Below, piece after piece: positions 1 through 9,351 of a DNA stretch of 64,000 nt (the first letter of the stretch is position 1; each line of letters opens with the position of its first letter). A program made the translations under genes and the position numbers. The notes under the pieces are model-generated. The model saw only the letters and a list, made by a program, of their open reading frames with translations. It did no database searches and was not told the origin of the DNA. Origin of the DNA: Halogranum rubrum (GTDB lineage: Archaea; Halobacteriota; Halobacteria; Halobacteriales; Haloferacaceae); assembly GCF_900114455.1 (NCBI RefSeq), contig NZ_FOTC01000006.1, forward strand, positions 62,001-126,000. Reading direction: 5' to 3'.

Positions 1-130
1 GCACCGTCGACCGGGCGAACACGACGTGTCTCAGCTTCAGCATCGGTAGAGAGGTTCGAAAACACGGTTCGACGAGAGTCGGTTGACAGTTACGAAACGA
101 GCGATACGAACGATACGACCGTAACGACGG

Positions 131-367
131 CTACCGTCGCTGCAACCAGAGGAGCGTGTAGACGGTCGCCCCGAAGAGGACGAGTGCCGTCCCCCAGACG
201 GCGAATATCGCGGCCCACACTCCAGTCTGCATGGCGAATCCGGCGAGGAACAAGACGAGACCGAACAACGCGATACAGAGTGTCACCGAGTGAGTGATAG
301 TTCCGATTACACCTTGCCTTCGAGTTACCCACTTGTTGGCTTCACTGGTTTCTTGTACGGAGCTCAT
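131..367 (-). CDS. small two-helix membrane protein
   Basis: A 78-residue protein with a short polar N-terminus and two hydrophobic segments (about residues 24-45 and 50-72). A longer reading to 478 exists, but the ATG at 367 sits about 25 bases downstream of a TATA-like element (TTTATAG around 390), which fits a leaderless haloarchaeal transcript. No family is recognised. It is transcribed away from the aldehyde dehydrogenase gene. Nothing is seen in bases 1-130. Confidence 0.6.
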   Translation of the reverse strand: MSSVQETSEANKWVTRRQGVIGTITHSVTLCIALFGLVLFLAGFAMQTGVWAAIFAVWGTALVLFGATVYTLLWLQRR

Positions 368-533
368 TGCTAGTGTGGTACGCAATAACACTATAAATCG
401 GTTGGGATTCGAGCGAGAGACGGACGATCGAGAGAGCGGTTCGCGAAGTATCGATACGTGAGACGACGGACAGAGCACGTTCTTGTCCCCACCAAAACAT
501 TCGTATGGGTGGAATTAGCACTACCATACGCAA

Positions 534-1985
534 ATGTCGACAGAGCACGGAATCTACAGCGACGGCAACTGGATAGAGTCGGAGTCGGGAGAGACCTTCG
601 AGGTCCGAAACCCGGCAGACACGGACGAAGTCGTCGGAACCTATCAGTCCGCGACGAGCGCGGATGCCGAGACGGCCATCGAGGCTGCAGTAGCAGCACA
701 GGACGAGTGGGCATCCACTCCGGGACCGGCACGCGGGGCGATACTGAAAGAGACGGCCGATATCTTGGAATCGCGAAAAGAGGAGTTGACCGAACTGCTC
801 ACCGCAGAAGAGGGGAAGACGCACGCGGAGGCCGGCGGTGAGGTCCAGCGCGCCATCGATATCTTCGGTTACTACGCGGAGAAGGCACGTGACCTCGGCG
901 GTACGGCGAAAGCCGCCAGCGCGGAGAACAAACAGCTCTACACCAAGCCCGAACCGCTCGGGACCGTCTCGTTGATTACGCCGTGGAACTATCCGATTGC
1001 CATCCCGGCGTGGAAACTCGCGCCTGCACTCGCCACCGGAAACACCGTCGTGTTCAAACCGGCATCGGTCGCACCGGGCGTCTCTCGGGCGCTGTTCGAA
1101 GCACTCGACGAGGCCGGACTTCCCAACGGTGTCGCGAACTACGTGACCGGGTCGGGCAGCGAAATCGGGTCCGTGTTCGCCGACCACGAGGACATCGACG
1201 CCGTCTCGTTCACTGGCAGTACGGCCGTCGGAACGAGCGTCGCACAACAGGCCGCAGACGACCTCAAGCGCGTCCAGTGTGAGATGGGCGGGAAGAACCC
1301 GACCGTCGTGATGCCGAGCGGCGACCTGGAGATGGCCGTCGACAGCGTCGCCACCGGCGCGTTCGGCGTCACCGGTCAAGCCTGCACCGCCTGTTCCCGG
1401 GCAATCGTCCACGAGGACGTGTACGACGACTTCCTCGACGCGATTGTCGACCACGCAGAGACACTCGAAGTCGGCGACGGCAGCAGCGGCGTCGACATGG
1501 GGCCGCACGTCACCGAGAGTGAACTCGAGGAGACTCTGGAGTACGTCGACGTCGGCATCGACGACGGCGCGACTCTCGAGACGGGCGGTGAGCGACTCAC
1601 GGGCGACGACTACGACGACGGCTACTTCGTCGAACCGACCGTCTTCTCCGACGTGACCCCCGAGATGCGAATCGCCCAAGAGGAGGTATTCGGCCCGGTG
1701 CTGGCCGTAATCTCGGTCTCCGACTTCGAGGAGGCCGTAGAAGTCGCAAACGGCGTCGACTACGGACTCTCGGCGAGCATCATCACCCAGGACCTCTCGG
1801 AGGCGAACCACTTCGTCGACGACGTCGAGGCCGGCGTCGCGAAGGTCAACGAGAAGACGACGGGACTCGAACTGCACGTCCCGTTCGGCGGCTACAAACA
1901 GTCTTCGACGAACACGTACCGCGAGCAGGGCGACGCCGGACTCGACTTCTTCACGTCGACGAAGACGGTCTATCTGAACTACTGA
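534..1985 (+). CDS. NAD(P)-dependent aldehyde dehydrogenase, probably 2-oxoglutarate semialdehyde dehydrogenase
   Basis: A 483-residue protein of the aldehyde dehydrogenase superfamily, full family length. Visible motifs are TPWNYP (about residue 149), the FTGST coenzyme loop (about 226), the general base Glu250 in CEMGGK, and the catalytic Cys284 in TGQACTACSR. Members of this group oxidise succinate semialdehyde or 2-oxoglutarate semialdehyde. The nearby uronate dehydrogenase, two acid-sugar dehydratases and DHDPS-type enzyme favour 2-oxoglutarate semialdehyde to 2-oxoglutarate as the last step of an oxidative sugar-acid pathway. That assignment is inferred from context. The ATG at 534 gives the usual N-terminus. 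Confidence 0.9.
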   Translation: MSTEHGIYSDGNWIESESGETFEVRNPADTDEVVGTYQSATSADAETAIEAAVAAQDEWASTPGPARGAILKETADILESRKEELTELLTAEEGKTHAEAGGEVQRAIDIFGYYAEKARDLGGTAKAASAENKQLYTKPEPLGTVSLITPWNYPIAIPAWKLAPALATGNTVVFKPASVAPGVSRALFEALDEAGLPNGVANYVTGSGSEIGSVFADHEDIDAVSFTGSTAVGTSVAQQAADDLKRVQCEMGGKNPTVVMPSGDLEMAVDSVATGAFGVTGQACTACSRAIVHEDVYDDFLDAIVDHAETLEVGDGSSGVDMGPHVTESELEETLEYVDVGIDDGATLETGGERLTGDDYDDGYFVEPTVFSDVTPEMRIAQEEVFGPVLAVISVSDFEEAVEVANGVDYGLSASIITQDLSEANHFVDDVEAGVAKVNEKTTGLELHVPFGGYKQSSTNTYREQGDAGLDFFTSTKTVYLNY

Positions 1986-2046
1986 CCGCTCTCGCCACGC
2001 GAAGCGTCGTCCCGATAGCCGGCGGCAGGAGACGTGAGCAGCGATT

Positions 2047-3084
2047 TCAAAGATGAGCACGGACGAACGGCCAGACACCGGCCGGATAGTAGCGGTGACC
2101 GCCGTCGCCTACGTGTAGTTCACAGGCGTCCGGCACGCCGGCACCGCGGTACACCGCTCGGATGCGCTCGAACGCTCGCTCCGTCCCGTCGATGGGGAAA
2201 ATCGAGTCGTCCGCGCCGGCGACGACGCGGAGCGGCCGTGGGGCGATTGCCCCGGCGATGTCCCATATCTCTCCAACCCGACGGATTCCGGGGACGTAGT
2301 TACAGACACAGTGATCGATAGGCACGAGAGAGTCGGCGAACGGACACACCGAGGCACACGGGGCGACGGGCGAGAGCCGTTCGTCGAGTGCGGCCGCGTA
2401 CAGCGCGACGACTCCTCCGCCGGAGTGGCCGGTGACGGCCAATCGGTCGGCGTCGAGAGCAGGGCGACGTTCTACGAACTCGATTAACTTCAGGGCGTCC
2501 CAGACGCGCTCTCCGACGAGTGTGCGCCCGACGAGTTGGAGGTTCTTCTGGAGGCGAGTACACTGTCGTCCATCCTCAGGTTGCTCCGGGTCCGCGAGTT
2601 CTCCGAAGGCTCGCATATCCGGGACGAGGGCGGCGTAGCCGCGCTCGGCGGCCTGTCGAGCGATGTCGCGTCGTTCGTCGACGATTCGTTCCTCGTCGCC
2701 GACGGTCGGCGACTCCCCCACGGCGAGTTCTTTACCGCTCTCGGCGTGTCCGTGGAGCGTGAGAGCGACCGGATACGGCGGGTCTTCGGTCGCTGGCAAG
2801 AGGAGGTAAAACGGAACGCGGAACCCCTGTTCGGTCTGAATACTCCACTTCTGTCGCTCGAAATCTTCGGTGAGCGTCGTCCCGTGACGTCGGAGAGCGG
2901 CGTCCGAGACGTCGCGTTCCCGAATCGCGGGGAACCCGAGGGCGGACTGCAACCCCTCACGAAGCCTCGTCTGCCACGCTTCGAACGCCGTTCCGGTCTC
3001 CCCGTCGTACGCGAACGGCCGGTCGTGAGTCGACAGTACATCTTCCATCCAGCGAGTGTAGTCGTGGTCGAACTCCCGGTCCAT
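2047..3084 (-). CDS. alpha/beta hydrolase, acetylxylan-esterase-like
   Basis: A 345-residue alpha/beta hydrolase. It has an oxyanion-type HGH motif (about residue 110), a GHSGGG nucleophile elbow (about 219), a likely acid Asp in GADDS near 290 and a late His in GDGGHRYYP near the C-terminus. Layout and length resemble dienelactone-hydrolase/acetyl-xylan-esterase relatives. No signal peptide is seen, so it is probably cytoplasmic. It is divergent from the SGNH hydrolase at 3185, sharing a 100-base promoter region. A role in deacetylating plant-derived sugars fits the neighbouring pathway but is inferred. Confidence 0.72.
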   Translation of the reverse strand: MDREFDHDYTRWMEDVLSTHDRPFAYDGETGTAFEAWQTRLREGLQSALGFPAIRERDVSDAALRRHGTTLTEDFERQKWSIQTEQGFRVPFYLLLPATEDPPYPVALTLHGHAESGKELAVGESPTVGDEERIVDERRDIARQAAERGYAALVPDMRAFGELADPEQPEDGRQCTRLQKNLQLVGRTLVGERVWDALKLIEFVERRPALDADRLAVTGHSGGGVVALYAAALDERLSPVAPCASVCPFADSLVPIDHCVCNYVPGIRRVGEIWDIAGAIAPRPLRVVAGADDSIFPIDGTERAFERIRAVYRGAGVPDACELHVGDGGHRYYPAGVWPFVRAHL

Positions 3085-3184
3085 GTGAATCTCTATCGTG
3101 AGTTCCGAGTCGACGCATTAGTCACTGTCGCTCGTTCGCGCGTCACGGCGAAACATACTTCGTCCGTATCGACGAAAGACGACC

Positions 3185-4201
3185 GTGCTACACGACTCCA
3201 TCGAGTTTCACAACGTCGAAGAAGCGCGAGCGCTCGACGACCACGACGGTCTCCTCCTCCAGCGAGTTCCGGAAAACGTCCGTACCGAGTTGAACGAGGG
3301 TGCACAGAACCGGATGTGCCATCCGGCGGGTGCAGAGATACGTTTCGTTCCGGAGGGGACGGTCCGTCTGGTCCTCTCGACACGCGTCCGCGAGAGTGTC
3401 GTCCGCGTCTTCTGGGGCCCCTTCCAGAGTCCCGAAGAGTTCGTCGTCGGTCCCGACCCGACCGAAATCGAGGTGACGTTCCCGGAGAAACTCGGCCGTC
3501 TCGACCCCGACCGAGTCGAGGAGTTGGCGTTCGACCCCCGCGTCTGTCGACTGCGGCTACCGGGTGAACATCGGGGCGGACACGTCCTGTACCACGGTGT
3601 CGACGGCGACGTGCGCCCGCCGCGCGCCGAAGAGCGACCGTCGACTCGCTACCTCGCGTACGGGACCTCGATTACCGAAGGGGAGGCCGCACTCGGCGAA
3701 CACCTCACGTACGTCTCGCAGACCGCCACTCGCCTCGACGCGGACCTGCTCAACCTCGGGTCCTGCGGGACTGCCTTCTGCGACGCCGCAATCGCCGACC
3801 ACATCGCCGCCCGTGACGACTGGGACGTCGCGACGCTCGCCATCTCGGTGAACATGGTCGACCGATTCTCGGTGGCGGAGTTCCGCGAACGCGCGGCGAA
3901 CTTGGTCGACACCGTCGCCGCCGCACACCCCGAGAGACCAGTCGCGTGCATCACGATATATCCGAACGGCCGCGACGTACTTGACGGTGAGGACGAAGAC
4001 GGACGTTGCGAACAGTTCCGTCAGGCGCTCAGAGACGTCGTCAGAGAGACGCCACACGACAACGTCACGCTGATAGAGGGACCGGACGTGCTCGACGGTC
4101 TCGGCGGACTCACGACCGACCTCACCCACCCCGGGGACGACGCGATGATACGGATGGGCGAGAACCTCGCCGAGCGTCTGAAGCCGCTTCTCGAAGAATG
4201 A
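3185..4201 (+). CDS. SGNH/GDSL-family hydrolase, probable carbohydrate esterase
   Basis: A 338-residue protein with an N-terminal beta-rich domain (about 1-150) and a C-terminal SGNH hydrolase domain. Block I is GTSITEG with the nucleophile Ser, block II is LNLGSCGTAFCD, block III contains SVNMVD, and block V is DLTHPGDD with the catalytic Asp/His. The two-domain layout is seen in SGNH esterases that deacetylate sugars. The start is GTG at 3185; no better ATG lies nearby. It lies head-to-head with the esterase ending at 3084 and just upstream, converging, of uronate dehydrogenase. Confidence 0.75.
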   Translation: MLHDSIEFHNVEEARALDDHDGLLLQRVPENVRTELNEGAQNRMCHPAGAEIRFVPEGTVRLVLSTRVRESVVRVFWGPFQSPEEFVVGPDPTEIEVTFPEKLGRLDPDRVEELAFDPRVCRLRLPGEHRGGHVLYHGVDGDVRPPRAEERPSTRYLAYGTSITEGEAALGEHLTYVSQTATRLDADLLNLGSCGTAFCDAAIADHIAARDDWDVATLAISVNMVDRFSVAEFRERAANLVDTVAAAHPERPVACITIYPNGRDVLDGEDEDGRCEQFRQALRDVVRETPHDNVTLIEGPDVLDGLGGLTTDLTHPGDDAMIRMGENLAERLKPLLEE

Positions 4202-4222
4202 AAAGAGGGTGAAGAGAGGGCG

Positions 4223-5062
4223 TTACGCCGGCGGTTCGTCCCACTCGCTGCCGTCGTCCTGCGGGTTGTATCCGATTTTTGAACGCGCGTGTTCGAGGTC
4301 GTACCATCGACTCCGGTTGTCGCTGACACCGCTGAAGATGTCGAACTCGACGGAGTCGTCCTGGAGACAGCAGTCTATCTCGTGTGCGAAGTCCCGCCGC
4401 GACTGCCACGTCGCCTTCATCCGGGCGACTTCCTCTTCGTACTGGTCGCTGCCGCGTTCCCACTCGCCGTCTTCGACACCCTGTTCCGCGTCGCCGTAGG
4501 GATGGTCGTTCTCCTCGTGGCGGACGCTGCAGATGCGAAGCGCGTAGAACCGCTTGGGGTACTCGTAGTTCTCGACGTAGTACCGACCGAGGTCCTCGCC
4601 GAAACTCTTCGAGGAACCGTAGTAGGAATCGGGTCGGACGGGGTCGTCGTGACCGACGACGAGGCCGTACCCGGGGTCGTAGAGTTCCGGACTATGCTCT
4701 TCTTCGTACATCCCCATGACGTGGTTCGTCGACCCGAAGACGAACGACTCTACCTCCGCCTCTCGGGCCGCCTCCAGTGCGTTGTACATCCCGAGGATGT
4801 TCGGTTCGAAGATGTCCATCCACTCGCCGTCGGTGAAGGGGTACGCCGCGAGGTGGACGACGGCGTCCTGCCCCTCGAAGGCATCACGCAGTTTCTCGTA
4901 TTCGGAGATGTCGCCGACGACGGTGTCGTAGCCGCCGTACGGATGGTCGTCGGGCCGGTCCGAACGGTTGTAGTACGTGAACTCGTACTCCTCTCGGTCG
5001 TGGAGATGGTCGATGATGGCGGTGCCGCAGCGTCCGTAAACACCCGTGACTAAGACGCGCAT
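4223..5062 (-). CDS. udh: uronate dehydrogenase-like NAD-dependent epimerase/dehydratase
   Basis: A 279-residue extended short-chain dehydrogenase. The Rossmann motif VTGVYGRCG (TGxxGxxG) is at the N-terminus and the catalytic YGSSK (YxxxK) near residue 148. Length and sequence style match uronate dehydrogenases, which oxidise glucuronate or galacturonate to the aldarolactone. The ATG at 5062 was chosen over a longer reading (5104) because the Rossmann strand starts there and a TTTATTAT box lies about 25 bases upstream. The dehydratases, DHDPS-type enzyme and semialdehyde dehydrogenase nearby complete the oxidative uronate route, which is the main support for substrate. Confidence 0.78.
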   Translation of the reverse strand: MRVLVTGVYGRCGTAIIDHLHDREEYEFTYYNRSDRPDDHPYGGYDTVVGDISEYEKLRDAFEGQDAVVHLAAYPFTDGEWMDIFEPNILGMYNALEAAREAEVESFVFGSTNHVMGMYEEEHSPELYDPGYGLVVGHDDPVRPDSYYGSSKSFGEDLGRYYVENYEYPKRFYALRICSVRHEENDHPYGDAEQGVEDGEWERGSDQYEEEVARMKATWQSRRDFAHEIDCCLQDDSVEFDIFSGVSDNRSRWYDLEHARSKIGYNPQDDGSEWDEPPA

Positions 5063-5129
5063 ACCTATACCGAGAGCGTTTCGATAATAAAACAACCGGG
5101 TCACCGAGTCTTTCGACGGCCCCCGTGAG

Positions 5130-5594
5130 TCAGTTCATCATCGTCGTCACCGGCCCGTCGAAGTTGAGGATGACCTGTTGAGTAGTGTCTCCGAACAGTA
5201 CCTTTCCCGTCGGCGACCGCTTCCGTCCGGCGATGAAGACGTGGTCACAGCCCTTCTCGTCTGCAGTGTCCAGGATGGCGGTACCGACGTCGTCGTCGTC
5301 GACGATACGGGTGGCGATTTCGTACTCCACGGTTCCCTCGGCGTGTCCGAGCGTCTCGTTTGCGAACTCGCGTGCAAACGTACGCGCCGCGTCGAGCGCG
5401 TCAGGTTCGCTGTACGTCGTCCCCTCCATCCGTTCGATGGACTCTAGGGCGTCGAAGTTCTCTTCGACTCGCTCAGGTGTGAGCCACGAGAACAGCACCA
5501 GTTCCGAGTCGGTGTTCTTCGTGAACTCCGCTGCTTCCTGCAGGAGCTTTCGGTGCGCGTCAGTATCGTCTACGACGACGAGTGCTCGTTGCAT
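5130..5594 (-). CDS. universal stress protein (UspA family)
   Basis: A 154-residue UspA-fold protein. The ATP-binding signature G-x2-x-G-x(9)-G is visible near the C-terminus as AGRKRSPTGKVLFGDTTQ. The N-terminus (MQRALVVVDDTDAH) is typical of haloarchaeal members. The start at 5594 is preferred to 5609 because a TATA-like CTTTTAGCTA lies around 5619-5628, about 28 bases upstream. It sits inside the sugar-acid cluster between uronate dehydrogenase and the first dehydratase; a specific role there is not evident. Confidence 0.82.
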   Translation of the reverse strand: MQRALVVVDDTDAHRKLLQEAAEFTKNTDSELVLFSWLTPERVEENFDALESIERMEGTTYSEPDALDAARTFAREFANETLGHAEGTVEYEIATRIVDDDDVGTAILDTADEKGCDHVFIAGRKRSPTGKVLFGDTTQQVILNFDGPVTTMMN

Positions 5595-5660
5595 GCTCAC
5601 ATTCGTCATGGGAGTATAGCTAAAAGTAGCTACCGCTTTACCGAGCGACTGCCGGGGGCT

Positions 5661-6791
5661 TCACGACCTGTACTGTTCGACTGCTGCTTCATCGACAGAG
5701 ACGCCGAGGCCGGGTTCCTGTGGCACGTCGAGGACGCCGCCGGTGGGGTCGAACGGCGTCTCCAGGATATCCGTTCGGAGCGGATTCTCACTCCGGTCGA
5801 ACTCCACCATCATCGGTTCCGGAACGTTTCGCGTGTTCGGATAGCGAGAGACGCTCGCGGCGAACTGGACGGCGGCGGCCAGTCCGACCGCGCTGTTCCA
5901 GATGTGGGGCCGAACGGCGACGTTTTCGGTAGTCGCCATATCCGCGATGAGTCGCGCTTCCGAGAACCCACCACAGCGACCGAGGTTGGGTTGGACGATA
6001 TCGACTGCTCGGTCGTCGATGAGGTGCTTGAACTCGAATCGGCCGTAATGCGCCTCTCCGGCGGCGATTGGCGTGTCGACGTGACGCTTGACCTCCCGAT
6101 AGCCGGAGTCGTTCTCTGGGGGTACTGGCTCTTCGATCCAGGTGATGTCGTACGGTTCGATCGCTTTGGCCGTCTTGATCGCCTGTCGAGGTCGGTAGTT
6201 TCCGTTCATATCCACCATGAGCGTCGCGTCGTCGCCGAGCACCTCCCGCGCCACTCGCACGCGTTCGGTGTCTTCGTCGACTCCCGTTCCGATTTTGATC
6301 TTCGCCGCCGTGAACCCCTCGTCGACGGCTGCTTGCATCGGCTCTTCGATCGGCCGGTCGGTCTCCGTGAAGTACATCGTCGACGCGTACGGAGTGAGCG
6401 TTTGACACTCCTCACCACCGAGCAGTCGGTGGACGGGACGACCGACCGTCTTGCCGATGATGTCCCAGCAGGCGACGTCGACCGCGCTGACGACGCTCTG
6501 GCTGAACACGTTGCCGGCGAAGTGATAGGAGTCGGTGTACGCGTCGTCGGCGAGCGATTCGACGTCGAAGGGGTCCATCCCGACGACGTCGTCTCGAAAG
6601 AGTTCCTCGAACGTAGCGTCGACGATGCGACCGGGTGCGAACGCTTCACCCCATCCGACGGTCCCGGTGTCGGTTTCGACCCGCAACAGTGTCGTCTCGC
6701 GCGTTCGACCGAATCCGCGTGCGTCACCGATTCCCTCTCCCTCGGGGCGCGTCGAACTGATCGGTATCACTTCGACATCGTCGATTTTCAT
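5661..6791 (-). CDS. enolase-superfamily (mandelate racemase/muconate lactonizing) acid-sugar dehydratase 1
   Basis: A 376-residue enolase-superfamily enzyme with an N-terminal capping domain and a modified TIM barrel. Visible catalytic elements are KIKIG (acid/base Lys), metal ligands in MVDMNGNY, WIEEPV and AGEAHYG, and RPHIWNS carrying the His of the mandelate racemase subgroup. Such enzymes dehydrate aldarates or aldonates. With uronate dehydrogenase on one side and a DHDPS-type enzyme on the other, glucarate or galactarate (or their lactone) is the likely substrate. A TATA-like GGTATAACT lies around 6815. Substrate cannot be decided from sequence. Confidence 0.85.
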   Translation of the reverse strand: MKIDDVEVIPISSTRPEGEGIGDARGFGRTRETTLLRVETDTGTVGWGEAFAPGRIVDATFEELFRDDVVGMDPFDVESLADDAYTDSYHFAGNVFSQSVVSAVDVACWDIIGKTVGRPVHRLLGGEECQTLTPYASTMYFTETDRPIEEPMQAAVDEGFTAAKIKIGTGVDEDTERVRVAREVLGDDATLMVDMNGNYRPRQAIKTAKAIEPYDITWIEEPVPPENDSGYREVKRHVDTPIAAGEAHYGRFEFKHLIDDRAVDIVQPNLGRCGGFSEARLIADMATTENVAVRPHIWNSAVGLAAAVQFAASVSRYPNTRNVPEPMMVEFDRSENPLRTDILETPFDPTGGVLDVPQEPGLGVSVDEAAVEQYRS

Positions 6792-6948
6792 ACGGAATTC
6801 ACCGAGTGAGACCAGTTATACCTTGTGCTGTAGCGCAGTTACAGCGCGTCCCGCGCCGCCACTACCGAATCGAGAACTGTGTGTCAGAATAGAGGTGTCG
6901 GCCCCTACACTGGCTGGTTGCGTCGCGACCGCCGACTCCGATACCGTA

Positions 6949-7887
6949 TCAGTGAACGAGATGGTCAATATCGTCGTCCAACTGGTAGTAGATCTCCTCT
7001 GCCTCGTCCGCCTCTTGCGGTGACAGTGAGCGTATCGGCTCTCGAACGTTTCCGCCGTGATATCCGGCGAGTTCGAGGCCCTTCTTGACCGCCGGGACGC
7101 TGATTGCACCTTCGAGCGTGTTGCGCTGTCCGGTCCGGTCACGGAAGTTCTGGTACGGGAGACAGATGTTTCGGAGTTTGCGGGCCCGTTCCCAGTCTCC
7201 GGCGGTGAGTGCGTCGAACAGTTCGAGTCCGACTTCGGGGCGGAAGTTGCTCACACCGGCGGAGAACCCTTCGATACCCTCTCCCCAGAAACTAACCGCG
7301 TACGGCTCTGCGAGTCCGTTGACCCAGACGACGTCGTCGGAACCGGCGGCGACCGCGGCACCGAGTTTGACGGGGTCTTTGATCGCATACTTGACCCCGA
7401 CGACGTTCTCGAGTTGAGTGAGGTCGGCCAGGAAGTCGACCGATGGTTCGAACGCTCGAATATACGGGACGAACGGTGTCTCCGTCACCGACGCTAAGTC
7501 GTCGAAGTAATCCAGGAGCCCTTGTTCGTGGACGTACGTGTGATCGGGTGGCATGATCATGTGAGCGTCGACTCCGAGACGGTCGTACGCTCGAATCAGT
7601 TCCTGTGCACTCGCCGTACTCCCACCGACGCCGGCGAGAACACAGGCGTCGGAAGGGAGTCCGTCGAGAGCCGCCTCCGTCACCTCGACACGTTCGTTCT
7701 GTGTGAGCGAGTGATACTCGCTGATGTTGGCGGCGGCGAGAAACGAACGTAAGCCGCTGTCGTAGAGCGACTGTGCGTTCTCCTCGATCTTCCAGTGTTC
7801 GATCTCTCCGTTTTCGTCAAACGGTGTAAGGAGTCCGGCGGCGACACCCCGCAGACGGTCCTTAACCTCGTCTACTGCTAGCGGCAT
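6949..7887 (-). CDS. DHDPS/NAL-family class I aldolase, candidate 5-keto-4-deoxyglucarate dehydratase
   Basis: A 312-residue TIM-barrel enzyme of the dihydrodipicolinate synthase/N-acetylneuraminate lyase family. The Schiff-base Lys is in VGVKYAIKD and the family Tyr in FVPYIRAF. The usual GTTGE phosphate/carboxylate loop is replaced by AANISEYHSLT, so the substrate pocket is unusual. The ATG at 7887 is preferred to the TTG three bases upstream. A TATA-like run (TTTTTTAAACTG) lies near 7910. In context it may decarboxylate and dehydrate 5-keto-4-deoxyglucarate to 2-oxoglutarate semialdehyde, or cleave a 2-keto-3-deoxy acid. Confidence 0.82.
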   Translation of the reverse strand: MPLAVDEVKDRLRGVAAGLLTPFDENGEIEHWKIEENAQSLYDSGLRSFLAAANISEYHSLTQNERVEVTEAALDGLPSDACVLAGVGGSTASAQELIRAYDRLGVDAHMIMPPDHTYVHEQGLLDYFDDLASVTETPFVPYIRAFEPSVDFLADLTQLENVVGVKYAIKDPVKLGAAVAAGSDDVVWVNGLAEPYAVSFWGEGIEGFSAGVSNFRPEVGLELFDALTAGDWERARKLRNICLPYQNFRDRTGQRNTLEGAISVPAVKKGLELAGYHGGNVREPIRSLSPQEADEAEEIYYQLDDDIDHLVH

Positions 7888-7999
7888 CAAAGAGGATATG
7901 TACGTATCAGTTTAAAAAACCACCGACCGTCAACAGTTCGCACACGTCACCACGCGAGCGCCGCGGCCGACGCTGTACAGCGACGGGACGTTGTTTGCT

Positions 8000-9253
8000 T
8001 CAGGTGTCGTCTTCGTATCGGAACTCTGTCCACGGACCGTCGACGAAGGGGTACTCCTCTACGACGTCGAGGTCGACGTCGAGACCGAGACCCGGGTCGT
8101 CGGACAGGGTCAGTACACCGTCGGAGACGGATGGCTGCCCCTCGATAATGTCGAAAGCCAAGTCGAAGGGATACATTCCGGGGTCTTGCTCAGCGTCGAG
8201 TACTGGGTCGTTCTCGAACACAGGGTATTCGAGCAGACGAACGTCGGGTGCGGCGGCGACGAGATGAGCGTTCGCGAGGAGACCGACCCACGTCCCGAAG
8301 TTGTGGGGGACGAACTCGACGTCTCGCCCGTGACAGAACTCGACTGCGTCCCAACAGCCCGTGTACCCTTGGTGGTGGCGAACGTCACCCTGTAGGAACG
8401 AGACGGCCTCGGTACGTCCCAGTTCGACGAGCCCCGCCGCCGACTCCTCGCTCTCGCCGCCGGCGAGGGGCGCGCCCGTCGCTGCGAGTTCTCTGTAGCC
8501 CTGACGGTCGTCCGGTTCGACCGGTTCTTCGATCCAGTACGCGCCCCGGTCTGCCGCGTGGGTGACCAGTTCGCGAACGGTCTCTCGGTCGTAGGCGTCA
8601 CGAACCTTCCACCACGTGTGTACGTCGAGCATGAACTCCGTCTCGTCGAGCGTCTCCGAGAGGAGGTCGACCGTTCGGCGGTCGGCGTCGGGGCCGATAC
8701 CCGGGCGATACTTGTAGCCCATGAACCCAAGATCCGCTATCGTCGCCGCCTGCTCGGCGTAGCCATCTGGTTCCATGTACATCCCCGCGCTCGCGTAGAG
8801 CGGTATCTCGGTGGTCGGGGCGGGATCATCGGGATCATCCGAATCGCCGAGAAGTTCGTAGATCGGTGCACCTACCTCTTTCCCGCGGATATCGTGTAAC
8901 GCGACGTCGATAGCCGAGATCGCTTCGTTCTGCAAGTGAGACGGGAGTCCGGCATCGGCAATCAGGTCGTGTGCATCGGCGATGTGTGCGAGCGTTTCGC
9001 CCTCTAAGGCGTCGGCCACGGGGCCGTTGACGAGGTCGGCGAACGTCCCCTGTGAGTCGCCTTCGAAGTACTCACGCATCGCAGAACTACTCGCACCGGC
9101 CGTCGAAACACCTCGCTCTCCGTCTCGCGTCTCGACGACGACGAGCACCACGTCTCGTTTGTGGAGCAAACGCGTTCCACCCGAGAACGAACGGTGCTGT
9201 GGTGGGGTGATCGGCGACGAGAGCGCGTAACCACGGATGTCAGCAATCTCCAT
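8000..9253 (-). CDS. enolase-superfamily acid-sugar dehydratase 2
   Basis: A 417-residue enolase-superfamily protein distinct from the one ending at 6791. It has YKYRPG (Lys followed by Arg at the usual KxK position), metal ligands in LDVHTWW, WIEEPVEPDD and AGGES, and VPHNFGTW with the His. It is longer than its neighbour, with insertions around 140 and a different barrel end, so it probably handles a different diastereomer or intermediate. The ATG at 9253 is about 22 bases below a TATA box (ATTTATACC near 9276), which rules out the longer reading to 9268. Confidence 0.83.
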   Translation of the reverse strand: MEIADIRGYALSSPITPPQHRSFSGGTRLLHKRDVVLVVVETRDGERGVSTAGASSSAMREYFEGDSQGTFADLVNGPVADALEGETLAHIADAHDLIADAGLPSHLQNEAISAIDVALHDIRGKEVGAPIYELLGDSDDPDDPAPTTEIPLYASAGMYMEPDGYAEQAATIADLGFMGYKYRPGIGPDADRRTVDLLSETLDETEFMLDVHTWWKVRDAYDRETVRELVTHAADRGAYWIEEPVEPDDRQGYRELAATGAPLAGGESEESAAGLVELGRTEAVSFLQGDVRHHQGYTGCWDAVEFCHGRDVEFVPHNFGTWVGLLANAHLVAAAPDVRLLEYPVFENDPVLDAEQDPGMYPFDLAFDIIEGQPSVSDGVLTLSDDPGLGLDVDLDVVEEYPFVDGPWTEFRYEDDT

Positions 9254-9351
9254 GGCAGCCACATACAAACACAGCGGTATAAATCACGTTGGTCGCGGAG
9301 AGCAGTGCCCGAAAGAGACGAGAGAGACGAGCGGTGGTCCGTCAAAGGACG

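Noticed and set aside
342-2078. Long open frame on the minus strand (578 codons) opposite the aldehyde dehydrogenase gene
   Set aside because: It is the antisense of a well-supported gene; long antisense frames are expected in GC-rich DNA, and its translation is Arg/Val-rich without any domain.
5553-6809. 418-codon plus-strand frame opposite the first acid-sugar dehydratase
   Set aside because: It is a shadow of the enolase-superfamily gene, with no start signal and an unnatural composition.
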